Of a DNA stretch of 64,000 bases, positions 21,350 to 33,900 are shown piece after piece. Every line of letters starts with the position of its first letter. Position 1 is the first letter of the stretch. This DNA is from Pyricularia pennisetigena (Eukaryota; Ascomycota; Sordariomycetes; Magnaporthales; Pyriculariaceae). Under the pieces are notes generated by a model, which was not told where the DNA came from, searched no databases, and worked only from the letters and a program-made list of their open reading frames with translations. The position numbers and the translations under genes are program-made. The DNA lies in contig NC_043743.1 in NCBI RefSeq assembly GCF_004337985.1, forward strand, positions 3,550,580 through 3,614,579, written 5' to 3'.

Positions 21350-22297
21350 TTATAATAAACCCAATCGTTCGATTATTCCGTCCTTTAAAAACTCCAATAT
21401 TAGTTCGTGGATCCGGTTTATTAAAAATTTGTATTCGTTATTAAATTTACCGGTTTTTATCCTTTCCTTTTTTGGTCCCTGGTAAAAACGTATTTCGTCG
21501 AATCGGACGTTGCGTAAAATAATAACCCTATCGAAAAAAGGCACCCAAATATAATATATTTTAAAGGATTTATATCCAACCAAATATCCTACGTGCGCTT
21601 TAAGGCTCGTTTTAAATATTACTTTATCCTTTAATTTCGTTTTTACCGGGTTTAATACGTAGGTTTTACACCCGTATACGTACGTATTAAACCAATTTAA
21701 ATGCAAATTTTTATTTAATATAATAAATAATACAGGTATATACCACCTAAAAAACCCCCTAAACCATACCAATAAAATTTCGTTTGGGTTAAAACTTTTC
21801 CGGTTTATCGATGGATTTATATTAATAAAATAATTTGCGGTTATAATTATTTTTGGCCAAATGGAGGTAGGTAAATTGGCTATTAAACGTATTTTAAACG
21901 CGCGCACAATTACCTCCTATCCCGAACGCTCTATTTGGCCGTTCGGTTTATATATATTAAAAAAAGGCGTTTTTATTTCAATTCCAAATTTTTTGCAATA
22001 TTTTTGGTAAAAAATATATCCCGTATACGTTATTAAAATAAATTCGTTATCGTGGAAAAATTTCGCAATTTGTAGGCCGTATTGGCGCGTTACCCATTAT
22101 TCGAAACCGAATATTATTAACACGAATTTTGCCTTCGTTTTTCCGGTAAACGGAATAATCGTTAAACGCCCCGAATATTCGTTTTTTAATAATAGCAAAT
22201 ACCGCATACTAATACCTAATTTTTTAAAATAGAAAAAATTTAGGTATATTATATGGTAAAATTTATATAATTCGCCCTTTAAACGCTTCGATACCAT
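21350..22297 (-). pseudogene. Integrase remnant (Copia pol)
   Basis: Two minus-strand frames (22297-22097 and 21907-21350) plus the stop-riddled stretch between them. The first holds KNEYSGRLTIIPF, matching the first core strand and catalytic Asp region (LTDEYSG in relatives). The second holds LPTSIWPKIIITANYFIN, YGCKTYVLNP, HVGYLVGYKSFKIYYIW and RNVRFDE, the usual C-terminal integrase landmarks. It lies upstream of RT, as in Ty1/Copia. Inactive. Confidence 0.85.
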
Positions 22298-23158
22298 TAT
22301 TTTATTATATATTTAAACGTACGCCTCGCATTCCAATATTTTTAATCCCTTAATTTTTACATTTTTAACCCGGTGGACCAACGCCTTAAACGTTTCCGGA
22401 CCCAAATGGCCGGTTTTCCAATACCAAATTAACGAATTATTTTCTTTTTCGTCGTATATTCCCGTGGAATTCCCTTATAAAATCCTAATAAATTTTATCC
22501 AATTTTTTATGGCCGTTAAAGAAATAATACCTGCAAAAAATATTTGTACGGTAGGGGCAACGCGTAAATAGTAAATAAATTTATATTATAAAAAAATTAC
22601 GTTATTACGTCGTTGTAAACCGCATAATACCAAATTGTCCTTTATATTCCCCAAACGCAAAATGCAATCCCAGCCGTTATATTATACGTTTTTATCCTTT
22701 AAACGCGTTTTTAACACGATATTAACGTAAAAATTGGGTATATACGCTACGTTAACGAATTTTAACGTTCGTCCTCCGTTTAATACGTTTTATATAATAC
22801 GCGTACCAAACGCGGTAATTTCAAATTGTTAAATACCGCATATAACAAATTGCGGATCCGTATTTGTAAATTTACGGATAAAACCCGGGTCCAGGCGTTT
22901 TTTAACGTTTACCAAATGCATAAAACAGCAATTATCGAACAAAATATTATTATAATATAAATTATAAAAAGTGTTTATAAACGTAAATGCGTTAATTTTT
23001 TTATTATAACGTATTTAAAAGCCTGTAAAATCGTCGGGTTCGGTAAAAATGGTTAAATAAACCGCCGAAATAATAGGCGGCCCCCCCTGTTTTTTAAACT
23101 GCGGTGTTTTTTTCGTCCCTCCGCTCGTAATAAATCTTAATTCGGTAATTACACCTTT

Positions 23159-23389
23159 TTAAATTAATAATTCGCGGACAAAAGACCAACGGTCCTTTTT
23201 AAATTCGGCGCAAATTTTTTTGCGATTTTCGGTTAAATAAAGGCCACGTATACGGATTTTGGGGTTTTTTCCTATTACCGCGTATACCAATTTTTCGCAT
23301 AAATTTGGTAACCAAAAATAATTGTAACTACAGGGACATTTATTCCGTATATTTCCCCTATTTTTACCCCTATTAAAAACGTGGTTCAA
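23159..23389 (-). pseudogene. Gag-region remnant with Cys pair
   Basis: A 76-codon open stretch on the minus strand with NKCPCSYNYFWLP and LCEKLVYAV segments, then a charged tail ending FKKDRWSFVREL. Its place between the 5' LTR and integrase makes it gag or gag-protease. No intact CCHC knuckle can be read. Confidence 0.5.
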
Positions 23390-24450
23390 ACTTTTATTTT
23401 ATTTTTTAGCGGATCCGCCAAATATCGTATAAAATTTAACGAAATTGCGGCCACCCCCTATTAAAGGGTCGGTGGTATCGTCGTAAAACGCGCTCCTAAA
23501 CCATTTAAAAATATATTTAAAAGTAATTATATAATCCGGTTTATTTAATTTGTTCCGAACGTTTATAACCCAAAAGGGTTGGAAACGTCCTCCTGTTTTA
23601 ATAAAGTTTTTAATCGTTAAATCCTTTTTAAAATCGGTTATTTTATAATTCCGGGCCTCCTCGTAGGTTAAATCGTAAATTTTAAATTAATTCGTTTTAT
23701 TATTTATTATATAAATTAAAACCAGGGCTATTTTATAGTTTTTAATAACCTGTTTTTTAACGTACGTTGAAAAAAGTGCGAACTTTTCCTACAACGCTTT
23801 AATTATCCTTTTAAACGTATTCCAACCGTTGCGTTAAACGGTAAAAAACGCCGTATTAAAATACGTTGGATTTATATTTTTTATAACCTATTGCAGGAAA
23901 ATATTAATTTTTCGGAATTATTTGTTTATATAATCCTTTTATAATTCCTGCGTTTCGCGTATTTTATTTACCGCGCGTTTTATTTCGGAGGGCGTGGGAC
24001 TGTTAAATATAACAGGTTTTTTTAAACCTTTAAAAACAGGTTTATTTATATTTATAAGCGATTTGGCGATTTGGTTTATTTTGAGTTTAATTTTAAACGG
24101 GTTTAAATCCCAAATTCGTAAATTTATATAATAATCGTCGAATCGGGAACGTTTAAACGATTTTGTAACGTTTTCGGTAAATTTTTCAAATATTGGGAGT
24201 TTTTCGTCGGTTTATTGGTTTAAATTAACCAATTTCCAAATACGTAATATTTTTGCATTTTGGCGGTAAATTTTAAACCATTTAGGTTATTGGGCGCGTA
24301 AATTAAGCGTTGCTAGCGATTTTTGGAGCTTTTCGGTCGTAAATATGGTGTGCGGTAAAAAAAAAAAAAAGATAAATAAAATAAACGTTATTCGTGTTAA
24401 TATATAACTGCAATTTGCGTAAAATAGAGATTTTATAATTTACAGCTGTA

Positions 24451-24462
24451 CCGGGCTTATAA
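24451..24462 (-). other. Candidate primer binding site
   Basis: On the minus strand TTATAAGCCCGG lies one base inside the 5' LTR. Allowing one RIP-type G to A change it would read TTATGAGCCC, complementary to the anticodon loop (containing CAU) of initiator tRNA-Met. Use of that half-tRNA is known for Drosophila copia and yeast Ty5. The assignment rests on recalled tRNA sequence and one assumed mutation. Confidence 0.5.
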
Positions 24463-24463
24463 T

Positions 24464-24629
24464 TAACGCACACGAACGTATACGTGCAGTTTGCATAAAT
24501 GGTAGGAAAGCCATGTTTTCAGGTAGGGTGCGCTATTTAGGCTAACGAGCGTGGCAGCGCTTTTATGGTGTGCACAGCGCTGACTAAGCTCATCTGGTCA
24601 TGTGATGCCAAGATCTATCTACTGCAACA
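24464..24629 (-). repeat. Right LTR (5' LTR of the element)
   Basis: 166 bp, gapless match to 16542-16707. Relative to that copy it carries A or T at eight sites, all within its first 74 bases, the half facing the element interior. Its outer half is unmutated and ends in CA. Confidence 0.95.
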
Positions 24630-24634
24630 GCACT
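24630..24634. repeat. Target site duplication GCACT, right copy
   Basis: Directly follows the right LTR and equals 16537-16541, showing that the element was inserted as a unit and its ends have not been rearranged. Confidence 0.9.
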
Positions 24635-25178
24635 CACCCGCCTATGCCGTCATACGACAGAAGCTCTGTCCTCCATCTTACACAGATACAGACTTTGGAG
24701 AACCCTTTAGCCGTGATTGTCTCGTTTCCGTCCGAACTTTGCATACTCTACTGACTTAGTTCGCCGGAACTCGACTCTCTGTGCTGCCGGCAAAGCAGCA
24801 CAAGGTCTCTAGTGGTGTGGCAACATGTCGGCCCTTCTGGAGCGTCGTTGGGCCGGAGCTTGACGCAAACCCGGTTCCAACCTCTACCTGCATCTTCATC
24901 CCCCGCATGCTTAGATCTGGAGCAACCACTACCAGAAACTTTAGAATGTTGGTTGATCCGGATTGCGCAATTCGATTCTGTTGATTGCGACACCGGGGTT
25001 TTTTTTTTTTTTTTTTTTTTTAATGCACCGAAACAGGCCATCCCTGCCCCAGGTCAAATTTACATAACGAAAATCTTCACTCGGCAAAGCTTTTGGCTGT
25101 ACTACTCCCTGCAATATCCTCCTCGCCAACGTACAATATCTATACAGACTGCTTCACTCCAAAGCTTCGCCTACCTTG
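24635..25178. promoter_or_regulatory. Upstream region of the second MFS gene
   Basis: Ordinary-composition sequence between the retroelement and the MFS start at 25179, with a T run at about 24999-25021. No gene is seen. Before the insertion it was contiguous with 15985-16541. Confidence 0.5.
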
Positions 25179-27085
25179 ATGTCTTCCGCGTCCGACCCTG
25201 AGAAACAAGACGCAGCGCTGGCGGGTATGCCTGGGTCGACAGAGAACGCTCAAACAGATCAGGTCGCGCTGGGAAAAGATGATTTGGCCATCATTCCCAA
25301 AGGAGCACTTGATCCTGTATACGAGGCCAAGGCTCGAGTGCTGAACAGAGCGGTAAACACATCTTGATCTCAGGGCATTGCCGCCATCGCCTTGAGGGTT
25401 GGCATATACAAGGCTGACGCAACTGCTCTTCGTCTCATCTACATACAGATCCAGGACATCGGCATGGGTTGGTACCAATGGCAACTTTTCGCCGTCGTTG
25501 GTTTTGGCTGGGCCAGTGACAACCTCTGGCCGATTGTCACCTCGCTTATCTTTACACCCATCACCAATGAGTTTGGCCCTCCGAAGCCGCCGCTTCTGTC
25601 CTTGGCTCAGAACATTGGACTTTTGGCGGGAGCCGTCTTTGTTAGTAGTACCTTGATACGTTCATCTAGATTCCTCATCCAAGTACTTGATGCATGCTAA
25701 CAAGCCCACACTCGGTCTCTACATACAGTGGGGATTTGGTTGTGATGTCTTTGGAAGGAAATGGGCCTTCAACCTCACACTGGGCCTAACAGCGATTTGG
25801 GGGATGGTGGCCGCCAGCGCTCCGAGCTTTGCGGCGATCGGCACATTTGCTGCTCTCTGGTCTTTCGGTGTAGGAGGAAACCTGCCGGTAGACTCGGCAA
25901 TCTTCCTCGAGTTTCTGCCTGCATCGCACCAATACCTTTTGACGATACTCTCGATCGACTGGGCTCTCGCCCAAGTGGTGGCTACTCTGGTTGCATGGCC
26001 ACTCCTCGGCAATATGACATGCCAACAAGGCCAGACGTGCACCAGAGAAGCCAACATGGGATGGCGTTACTTTGTCATAGCAATGGGCGGCATGACACTG
26101 GTCATGTTTATCGTCCGCTTCGCCTGCTTCACCATACACGAGTCTCCAAAGTATCTCATGGGGAAGGGCCGCGACGAAGACGCCATACGCATTGTTCAAG
26201 AAGTCGCCCGGCGTAACGGCAAGACCACACGGCTCACCATCCAAGACCTACGAGCTTGTGAGCCCGAGGGCTACGTCGCTCAAACCGGAGCCACGGCCGC
26301 CGTGAAACGCCACCTCCTGGAGAACATTGACGGCAGCCACGTCAAGACGCTCTTCTCCTCGCGCCGCCTGGGAACCAGCACTGGCATGATCATGGCCATA
26401 TGGGCACTCATCGGCCTCGCATACCCACTCTATAATGCCTTTCTTCCTTTTATACTTAGCCAGCGAGGCGCCGTCTACGGTGATAGCAGCACCTTTATCA
26501 CATATCGCAACAGTCTCATAATAGCCGTCTTGGGAGTGCCCGGAGCTCTGCTGGGTGGCTTACTGATTGAGACGCCGCGCGTCGGACGCAAGGGGACTCT
26601 GGCTGTCAGTACGGCGCTCACGGGTGTATTCCTGTACGGCACGACGACGGCAGATTCCAGCAACGGGCTGCTGGGCTGGAACTGTGGCTTCAACTTTGCC
26701 AGCAACGTCATGTTTGCTGTCTTGTACGGCTACACCCCGGAGCTGTTCCCGACGCCTCAGAGAGGGACGGGCAACGCACTCGCCGCTACGTGTAATCGGA
26801 TCTTTGGAATAATGGCGGTATGTTGATCGAGTCTTATAAGACCCAAATTTCTCTTGTCTCCCTGAAACCGTACTATTTGCGGTACCAAGCTGTAGTGTCA
26901 GCCTGGTCTTCACCCTGACTTGGTCACTATGCTAATCTCTCTTCGTTGTTCGCCAGCCTGTCGTCGCCATCTTTGCCAATCTACAAACGGCAGCTCCCGT
27001 CTATACCAGCGGGGCCCTCTTTATAGGTGCGGGCTGCTTGGTATTGTTACTTCCATTTGAGTCGAGGGGGAAAGCCGCACTCTAA
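25179..27085 (+). CDS. MFS transporter, SV2/sugar-porter-like
   Basis: Exons 25179-25352, 25449-25640, 25729-26817 and 26957-27085 give 527 residues. All introns are phase 0 with GT...AG ends, and the joins restore continuous helices (RVLNRA-IQDIGMGWYQW, LLAGAVF-WGFGCDVFGRK, FGIMA-PVVAIF). The ATG at 25179 opens a hydrophilic tail of about 58 residues. Family marks: helix 1 IGMGWYQWQLFAVVGFGWASDNLW, the loop 2-3 motif GFGCDVFGRKWAF, and the late segment PELFPTPQRGTGNALAATCNRI typical of SV2/SVOP-like porters. It should act in the plasma membrane; the substrate is unknown. It is divergent to the nucleoside hydrolase across the retroelement, so a link to nucleoside-derived substrates is possible but only inferred. 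Confidence 0.9.
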
Positions 27086-28995
27086 ACTAAGCAAAAGAGC
27101 TAGATGTGAAAATTCCGTGTATCTTCATGTTTTATACTACTTCACAATAGGGATAGTAAGCAACCAGCTTGGAAACTCCCTGTCCCAATCGATTCCCATA
27201 ACGATACGGCAAACCCTTGGATGTATTCGAAACTTCCCAGAGAAACATCAAGCCTTGCTGCAGCTTTGGGCGAAAAACACTGCCGATTTTGGCCATACAT
27301 AATCTTGGCGCAGATGTTGCCACTGCTAAGAGTGCCGTGTTTTGGCGCATGGAATGTATCTACTGCAGTTTGACATATGTCGAGATAAGTCGCCCGCTCG
27401 TCATACGTGGCAGTGACAATCCATGGCAGTCAAGCGACTCAGTGAGGCGCTCTGAGCACAGAATAAACTGATTGTTGATCGTACGATCTTGAATACCAAG
27501 AGCTCAACCAGAGACAGGAAGACGTCAAGCTTTCAGTCATTTTACTTCTCATGACACGGCCGCCCACCGACAAGGCGATATGCCACGGCAAGGGCCCAGT
27601 GCATCATGTCCTTGATAATGCTCACCTGACCACATGATGCAAGTTGGAACAAACAAAAAAAAAAGTCAATGTTCTGTCTCCGATTAAAGATATTAAATTA
27701 TTGCCATCTCCCCTCTGGGAGGCCCATGTGTCAAGGCATTCCACAGCGCCACGATGCAATGCAACAGTAGCAAGTATATGGTTTGTGTGATGACGCCTAT
27801 TGGATCTATTTTGTTTGCTCACGCATCGTTCCTGGAGCGGAGCAAAGCCTCCTCCATATACGATATACTTGGAGATAGGAAGGAATGTGATCCTACTAAC
27901 GCAACGCTTTCATTTTTTTTTTTTTCTCTCTCTCTCTGTCTCTCCTTTGCGACGTATTCCATGGGGAACAGTTCAGTCCTGTCAGACTGCCAGGGATCTA
28001 AATTGTAAATAAATGACAGAAGCAAGCCCAAATCGCTCCATGGGGAAGCTAGGCTTCCAGCTGTCAAAGTCAGGACACCCCCGTTCAACGGCGAGACTCA
28101 TTTATACCTGCGTAGAGTATCGGCGAGCTCGGGCCAGAGCAAGAGTGCGATTGCAGGCAGCGGTCGGCCCCCGTGGCCGTCTGGCCGACTTTCCGCATAT
28201 GACGGACACTTGCGACACTGACGGAATATCGATGCTGGCTGATCATCGATTGTTTCCCTTTTTGCGTGAGGGTATTCCCTGCCGAGCTGGCGGGTTTTAC
28301 ACCATGTCATATTTTTCTTTTTTTTGTCTCTATAGGTCTACAAGGGAGCATTGCTACACGGGATCATGGCTGAACATGTCATGGCGTGTGTTTTCCGTCC
28401 TCCCGCATAGACACTGCTCCCCCATACGGCCGAACCCTACACATATCTACCCAGGTTGGGAGAAGCCGGGCGCTGGCACAGGGCAAAAAAGCCGAAGCCG
28501 GGCTCACGCACCTGACAACTGAGCCCTTCGAGGGCGGGGGGTTTTGAGAGGGAGCTGCCATCACCGCACGCACTGCTCAGCCAAGGGCGGCCTTTGCTCC
28601 TCAGTAATACAACCCTCGATTATCCACCCCCCAGTCACCGCTACAGCTCCTACGAAAGACGCGACTGCTACTTTGCCTTTTTTTTTTTTTTTTGCCCGCC
28701 CCAAACCGGCAGGGATGGAGGGGTGATCCTCGTCCTTTGGTCGTCGCCCCGCCGCGCCGAGATCCGCCGAATTGTCTATTGTGATATCAAGGGATGATGC
28801 CTGGGTCTGAAATGCTGTAGCCGAAGACAGAGAAGACAGAAGAAGAAAAAAAAAGTATACTGTAGATCCCCGGGCGGCCGGCAACATTTGCCCCGCCTAA
28901 CCTGACGCCCATCGCGTACTTGCTTTTCTATATATATGTAATACAATGTAGCGAAGCGAGGGGGCAGGGGTGTGTGTGTATGTGTCTGTCACACA

Positions 28996-29027
28996 CTCTC
29001 TCTCTGTCTCTGTCTCTGTCTCTCTGC
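28996..29027. repeat. CT/GTCTCT-rich microsatellite
   Basis: Runs of CTCTCT alternating with GTCTCT units, not associated with a gene. Confidence 0.8.
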
Positions 29028-29815
29028 CCGTGCGTAGGGCCAAGGAGAAAAAAATGTATGGGTGGGTAAACGGTAACGCTTTGACGAGAAGCTCGGCATA
29101 GTCCCTGTTCTGACAGAGTGAGAGAGAAAAAAAAAAAGCAGAAAGCGGTCAGGCATGGGTTCCTCTTCGTCGCGGCAGTCGGACATTGGACGAAGAATCA
29201 CCCCCAGACTATGGCAGGGAACTGAGGAGGAGGATTGGGATGTACATATACATATTACAGGGCGAGGCGAGGCGCAACATGTCGCAGTTTCGGGGGCGCT
29301 TGGATAATACTATCGTCATTTGTTTGTCATCACCACAAAGTGATGGACAGATGCATGTAATCGAAACCGAGATTTTGCTCATTTTTTTCTCCTTCTTCTC
29401 TTTTCTATCCTATTCCCTCTCTTTTTTTTTTTTTTTTATTCTCTCTTTTTGTTTGGTGGACAAACTTTGCTGTCTGTCACATTCTTGTCTGTACCTCATA
29501 AGTGTGCACGGATGTGGGGACAGAGGGCAATGGGCAAAGCTATTGGAAAAAAGAAAAGGGCCCAAGCTCGAATCGGTAAGCATCCGGACCATTGAGAAGG
29601 AAGAACAAAAAGAGACGTGAGTCCCGCCCGCACCAAGACGATTGCGTCCCCATCGGCAGGCAAAAAGAGATGCAGGTACATGAGTAAGAAGAGGGTGTGC
29701 GGGAAAGCTCGGTCTGGGCTGTAAATTGCTGCAGGGACGATCGTTGGACTTGGGTGAAACATGGGACGGGGGTGCCTTCGGTTCGAGGTTTGCCATGTTG
29801 ATCTAGATCGTCGCT

Positions 29816-29819
<4 letters not shown>

Positions 29820-29848
<29 letters not shown>
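29820..29848. repeat. (CT)n microsatellite
   Basis: About fourteen CT dinucleotides in a row in the gene-empty interval. A shorter CT run lies near 27926-27938. Confidence 0.9.
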
Positions 29849-29851
<3 letters not shown>

Positions 29852-30936
29852 ACTTTTCTGCCTTGATCTGACTTGTCAATTAAATGAAATGTGTCAGGGT
29901 CTCTGGCGGGTGTGGCTCGAGGGTCAAAAAGAAGAATAAAAACCAAAACCCAACTCGAACATTTTCAGATGACAGTTTGATCCAAAGGCAAATTGTTTCT
30001 TGGGTGCGGTGGTGCAGTGTGGATGGCCAAGTGATAAAGTGAGTGGTCATCATCTACTTCTCCAAGGAACGCTCTTACATTCAAAATATTGTATGGAAAT
30101 ACTGGTGTGATGTTCCAAGGGGGTGGCTCTTGGAACATATTTGTTCAGCCTCCTCTCGACTATGTGTGATGTTTTGAACTCAATGCGCATAACACTTGTT
30201 ATTCTGTTTGCGGTACATTTCCTCCGCAAAATGCATACCTTGTAGTCAGCAGTAAGAAGCACGGATTTGCAACCCGTTCTACCGATCTGGCAACATTCTG
30301 ACCAGGGGCTGTCCCTTTCGGATGCTGTTGCACACGAGCCCGTAATTTTTTTTGGAATAAAAGAGATGAAGAATTAAAGCCAAGATAAGAATGAAGGGGG
30401 AACATTGGACAGGACAGGAAGAAAAAGAGGGGACCATTTTAAGCGGCGTGGGTACCATTGAGTTTCGAGAAAAAAAAAAAAAAACCCAAAAAAAAACCCC
30501 CCGAATGCCTGACCGTGTATGTGGGAAACAGCACGTGTCTCAACGCGCGTAAAGTGGTTTTCTTTTGCTTTCTTTCTGCTGTCTTCGATCTCGAACCCCC
30601 TTGTTGACTAAACCCCAAGAGGTTGCCTGAATTGTTGTCACCGATTGGGTTAATTCCACACCGAAAGTATGGGCCCCGAGGCTGTCCTGACGCAATGGTC
30701 AAAAGCCCCGCCACGAACATGTCACCGGATATGGAGGTAAGAGACGGGGTCCTTGCTGTTAATAAGATCGACAGCCGGGGTTTCCGTTGAGCTTACTCTC
30801 GCTTCTGTGATCTGTCGTTTGCCTGCCGGACAGGAAGGAGGAGTGAGCTTTGTTATCATGCTTGTTAGCCAAGGGCAAAAGCTGCACCTCCCTTGAGTCA
30901 AGGCTTCCTCGTCTAAAAGAATGATGAGAAAAAAAG

Positions 30937-30958
30937 NNNNNNNNNNNNNNNNNNNNNN
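30937..30958. other. Assembly gap of 22 N
   Basis: Both sides are A runs (aaaaag before, aaaaaagg after), so the gap probably reflects a homopolymer that could not be resolved rather than missing gene sequence. Confidence 0.95.
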
Positions 30959-33900
30959 AAAAAAGGAGAGACGATGTGGTTTCATGGTCTCGCATCGTTG
31001 TTAGTACTGTTTGTGATCCACGACGCAATGGAGCGGGACGAGGGCTGCCTGCAAGCTTGCTACGATACTCAACGGAACTTGCCATCAAGCTAGACCCAAA
31101 GCTGTGATGACAAAAACGGTAACCCAGAATCACAAATACTTTTAAGATCGACGCATACTTAACGTCTTCCCAGTCCCGCCCCGTCGTGACACCCGGCTCG
31201 GTGAGCACCCGGTTAATAACAAGACGCACGTGGGATGACCCCTGTGCTGAGACAGCACAAGTTACAGATCTTGCAGCTTGACTGCACACGCGCCCTACCG
31301 CACAGTAGTAATTCGTCCCTCCACTTTCAACCCCACCACTTTGGAGACGTTCCCTCCATGTAGAGTCCAAGGTTTTATGACTGCTATGGAGTGGAGTGAG
31401 GTTGGACAGTTTTAGAGATATGTTCTTCCAGATTTTGGTTATCCACCGGGAAATTGCGTGAACTTTAAGAACATCAATGGTTCGCATAAGGGATGTATGA
31501 AAAGGAAGAGATACGAGTGGTTCAACAGAAGGTTGTTTGGTTTCGGAATGGAACAAAAAAAAACGGATCAAAAAGGACGGCGTCAAGATGTTAGTATCGA
31601 CCACAACATTCATCTGTTGGCTTCCTAGGCTGTTAAGTAGCGAAAGTGCAGACTCTTTACCCAAAAAGAAGCATCAAAAATCGGAGAAATATCCAAGCAA
31701 AAAAAAAAAAAAATACACCCATGATAGGCTTACAATAAATTTCTACGCGCATTATCGCGACAAGCGAGGATAGACAAGGCTCACGGAACAATACATCAGA
31801 TGACATGCAAGACAACCACCTAGCCCCCGGATATGGTATCCCGTAAACGGCAATGGGGCCGGGACAGCCACCGGCGAATGCCGACAACCCCGCTGGGATA
31901 GTACCGGGGGGTTGTTGACAACAGCGGGGCAGTAAGAGAAAGAACGAGACCTCATTGGGACTGCGACGGAAGGCGACATACTATTCGAACAAGAATACCC
32001 CGATCTTTGCAAAGCACGTCATGGTGATGAATTCACAATATCTGGCCAGAACATGGTCCAATACTATACCAGGCCTCAGAAAGCGGCCGTCATGCCTCTC
32101 GGTAATCTCCATACCTCGATACGGACCTGATTATCCCGACTGTTTTGTTCCTGCGTCGATCTTTGTGGCGACATCTAGTGTTTCGATCCGTCTCTTGATT
32201 CTCCTGTCCCCAAGGAGATCGAAACATGTCGAAAACGAATGCCATCCAAGAAAGTAAACAAGCAAATAGGAATTAGGCTAAGGTCAGAGGCGTGTGTCGC
32301 CAATACTGGGAGATGGAACAAGAACGAAAAAAAAACAAAGCTACAGCAGCAGGAGCAACTTGCCACAAGGCGGTTTCCTCATCGGTTTTGAAAGATGGGG
32401 CTCATGCCGTCAAGTTTGGGATACGCCAGGAAACAAAACAAGACAAGACAGATTGCCTGAAGTGTCAGCTGTCGGACAACAATCTGCCAGTTTAATTGGA
32501 CGCTTAAGACTCAAGACCCCTCTCGCCGTCCTATTAGGGCCTGCGGACTAGTTAGTCGATAGCTGTGAGGGGGGTAAGAAAAAAAAAACAAGACCATGCT
32601 CCTCCTGTCTCTTGTTCCTGGGAACGCCTAGTTTGGCGCCCCGAGGCTGGTAACACCCTGTCGGGATGGAAAGACCCTTTGATGCGCGCGCCATCGAACT
32701 GGGGAGGGAGGAAAAAAGGGGGTGAAGAGGGGAAAGGCGGCATCATCCCGCTGCAGAACACGATAAACGAGAGACAAAGAAAAGAAAAGAAAACCCATGC
32801 GTCAAGGCGAGCCAAGGTGCGTAGATCAAAGACAACGCCACCTCATAATCAATCTCGCGGGAAATGATAAACTAGCGTTGGGGAAAAAAAGTGCCTGCCT
32901 TAGTTACCAAGTGGGCTTAGCAAGACCGAGCCGCCGCGCCGATCTTAAACATGAGACAAGCCAACCATGGCCCGGCAATGCGCCTCATCAAAGAGTTGCC
33001 AGGCCTTTTCTTCAAAACCTGTGGCTGGCTGCTCCGGCCTCTGCTTCTTGGCTGTAGTGCAATGACATGATGCCTCTTTCTATGTTTCCTTGGCCAACAG
33101 CCAACTTGGAAACCCCAAACCAACCTGTTAAAAGTTGGTACGGGATGTTGGACGAATCAGGGATTCTAGCAAGGTAAAGGAGCTATCACCTATGATGTAA
33201 CGCATGTCGTCTGGGTGCGGCTGGTGAAGAAACGTGTTTGCACGTCAATTGGAAACGTAAAGCAAGTGGCGGAGGTGCTTACAAAAAAAAAAGAAAAAAA
33301 AAAAAAAAAAAAAAGCTTTAGGTGCGTTATTTGCTTACACGCGTGATTTTCTCCGTATCCTTCTCTACCTTTTTCTTCCTTGCTCTACAAAGAAGTATTG
33401 TAGCAACGGAAAGCCCTGTAGTTGGAAAATCAAACAAACCGCAGATGTACCGAATGCCAAGTTTTGCTGGCACCCAACGCGGGACATCGAAGACATGAAA
33501 AAAAAAACAAAGAGTGGAACCCCGGAAGACTCCCCCATTTGACTAACCTACAAAGGCCTGATCGACCTTTTCTTTGTGAATAGGACAGGACCGGCTTGCC
33601 GGCTAGAGACAAAACCATATTCATTCTTTTTCACTCCTGGGAGCCCAACGGGCGCCGTTGTCCCAAACAATCAGGATGATGGGTCGGGGACTTTGCCAAG
33701 CCCACCTAAATCGTACCGGTCATTCCCATCGTTGCGGTAGAGACGGCGTTGGGCGCTAGCCCGTGACGCCGGTTGAGAAACAAGTCTTGTTTTCCTGCTT
33801 TCTCCGGGAGATAGATAGAGAGACGGATTTATGATCGACTTGTACGAAAAGATGACAGCTTTTTGTTGATAGCACACACGCCCCCCCTTCGGCTCAGGTT

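Larger units (their letters stand above)
16542..24629 (-). mobile_element. RIP-inactivated Ty1/Copia LTR retrotransposon
   Basis: A complete element of 8088 bp bounded by 166-bp direct LTRs and a 5-bp target duplication. On the minus strand the order is gag remnant, integrase, reverse transcriptase, RNase H, the Ty1/Copia order, so the 5' LTR is the right-hand one. The inside is extremely rich in TpA and poor in CpA and TpG while CpG persists, the signature of repeat-induced point mutation; frames are cut by many stops, mostly TAA. No intact protein remains, so the element cannot move on its own. At 8.1 kb it is longer than a typical 5-kb Copia because about 2.2 kb lies between RNase H and the 3' LTR. 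It separates the nucleoside hydrolase from the MFS gene at 25179. Confidence 0.95.

Noticed and set aside
16542..24629. Search for CRISPR-like or prokaryotic-type arrays in the AT-rich block
   Set aside because: The repetitive look is due to RIP-generated TA-rich sequence; no spaced direct repeats occur apart from the LTRs and the 33-bp tandem.
28561..28887. Minus-strand 108-codon frame with a signal-peptide-like start
   Set aside because: Its hydrophobic leader and Lys run come from T and A homopolymers on the two strands. It lacks resemblance to any family and has no supporting context; it could be tested by RNA-seq.
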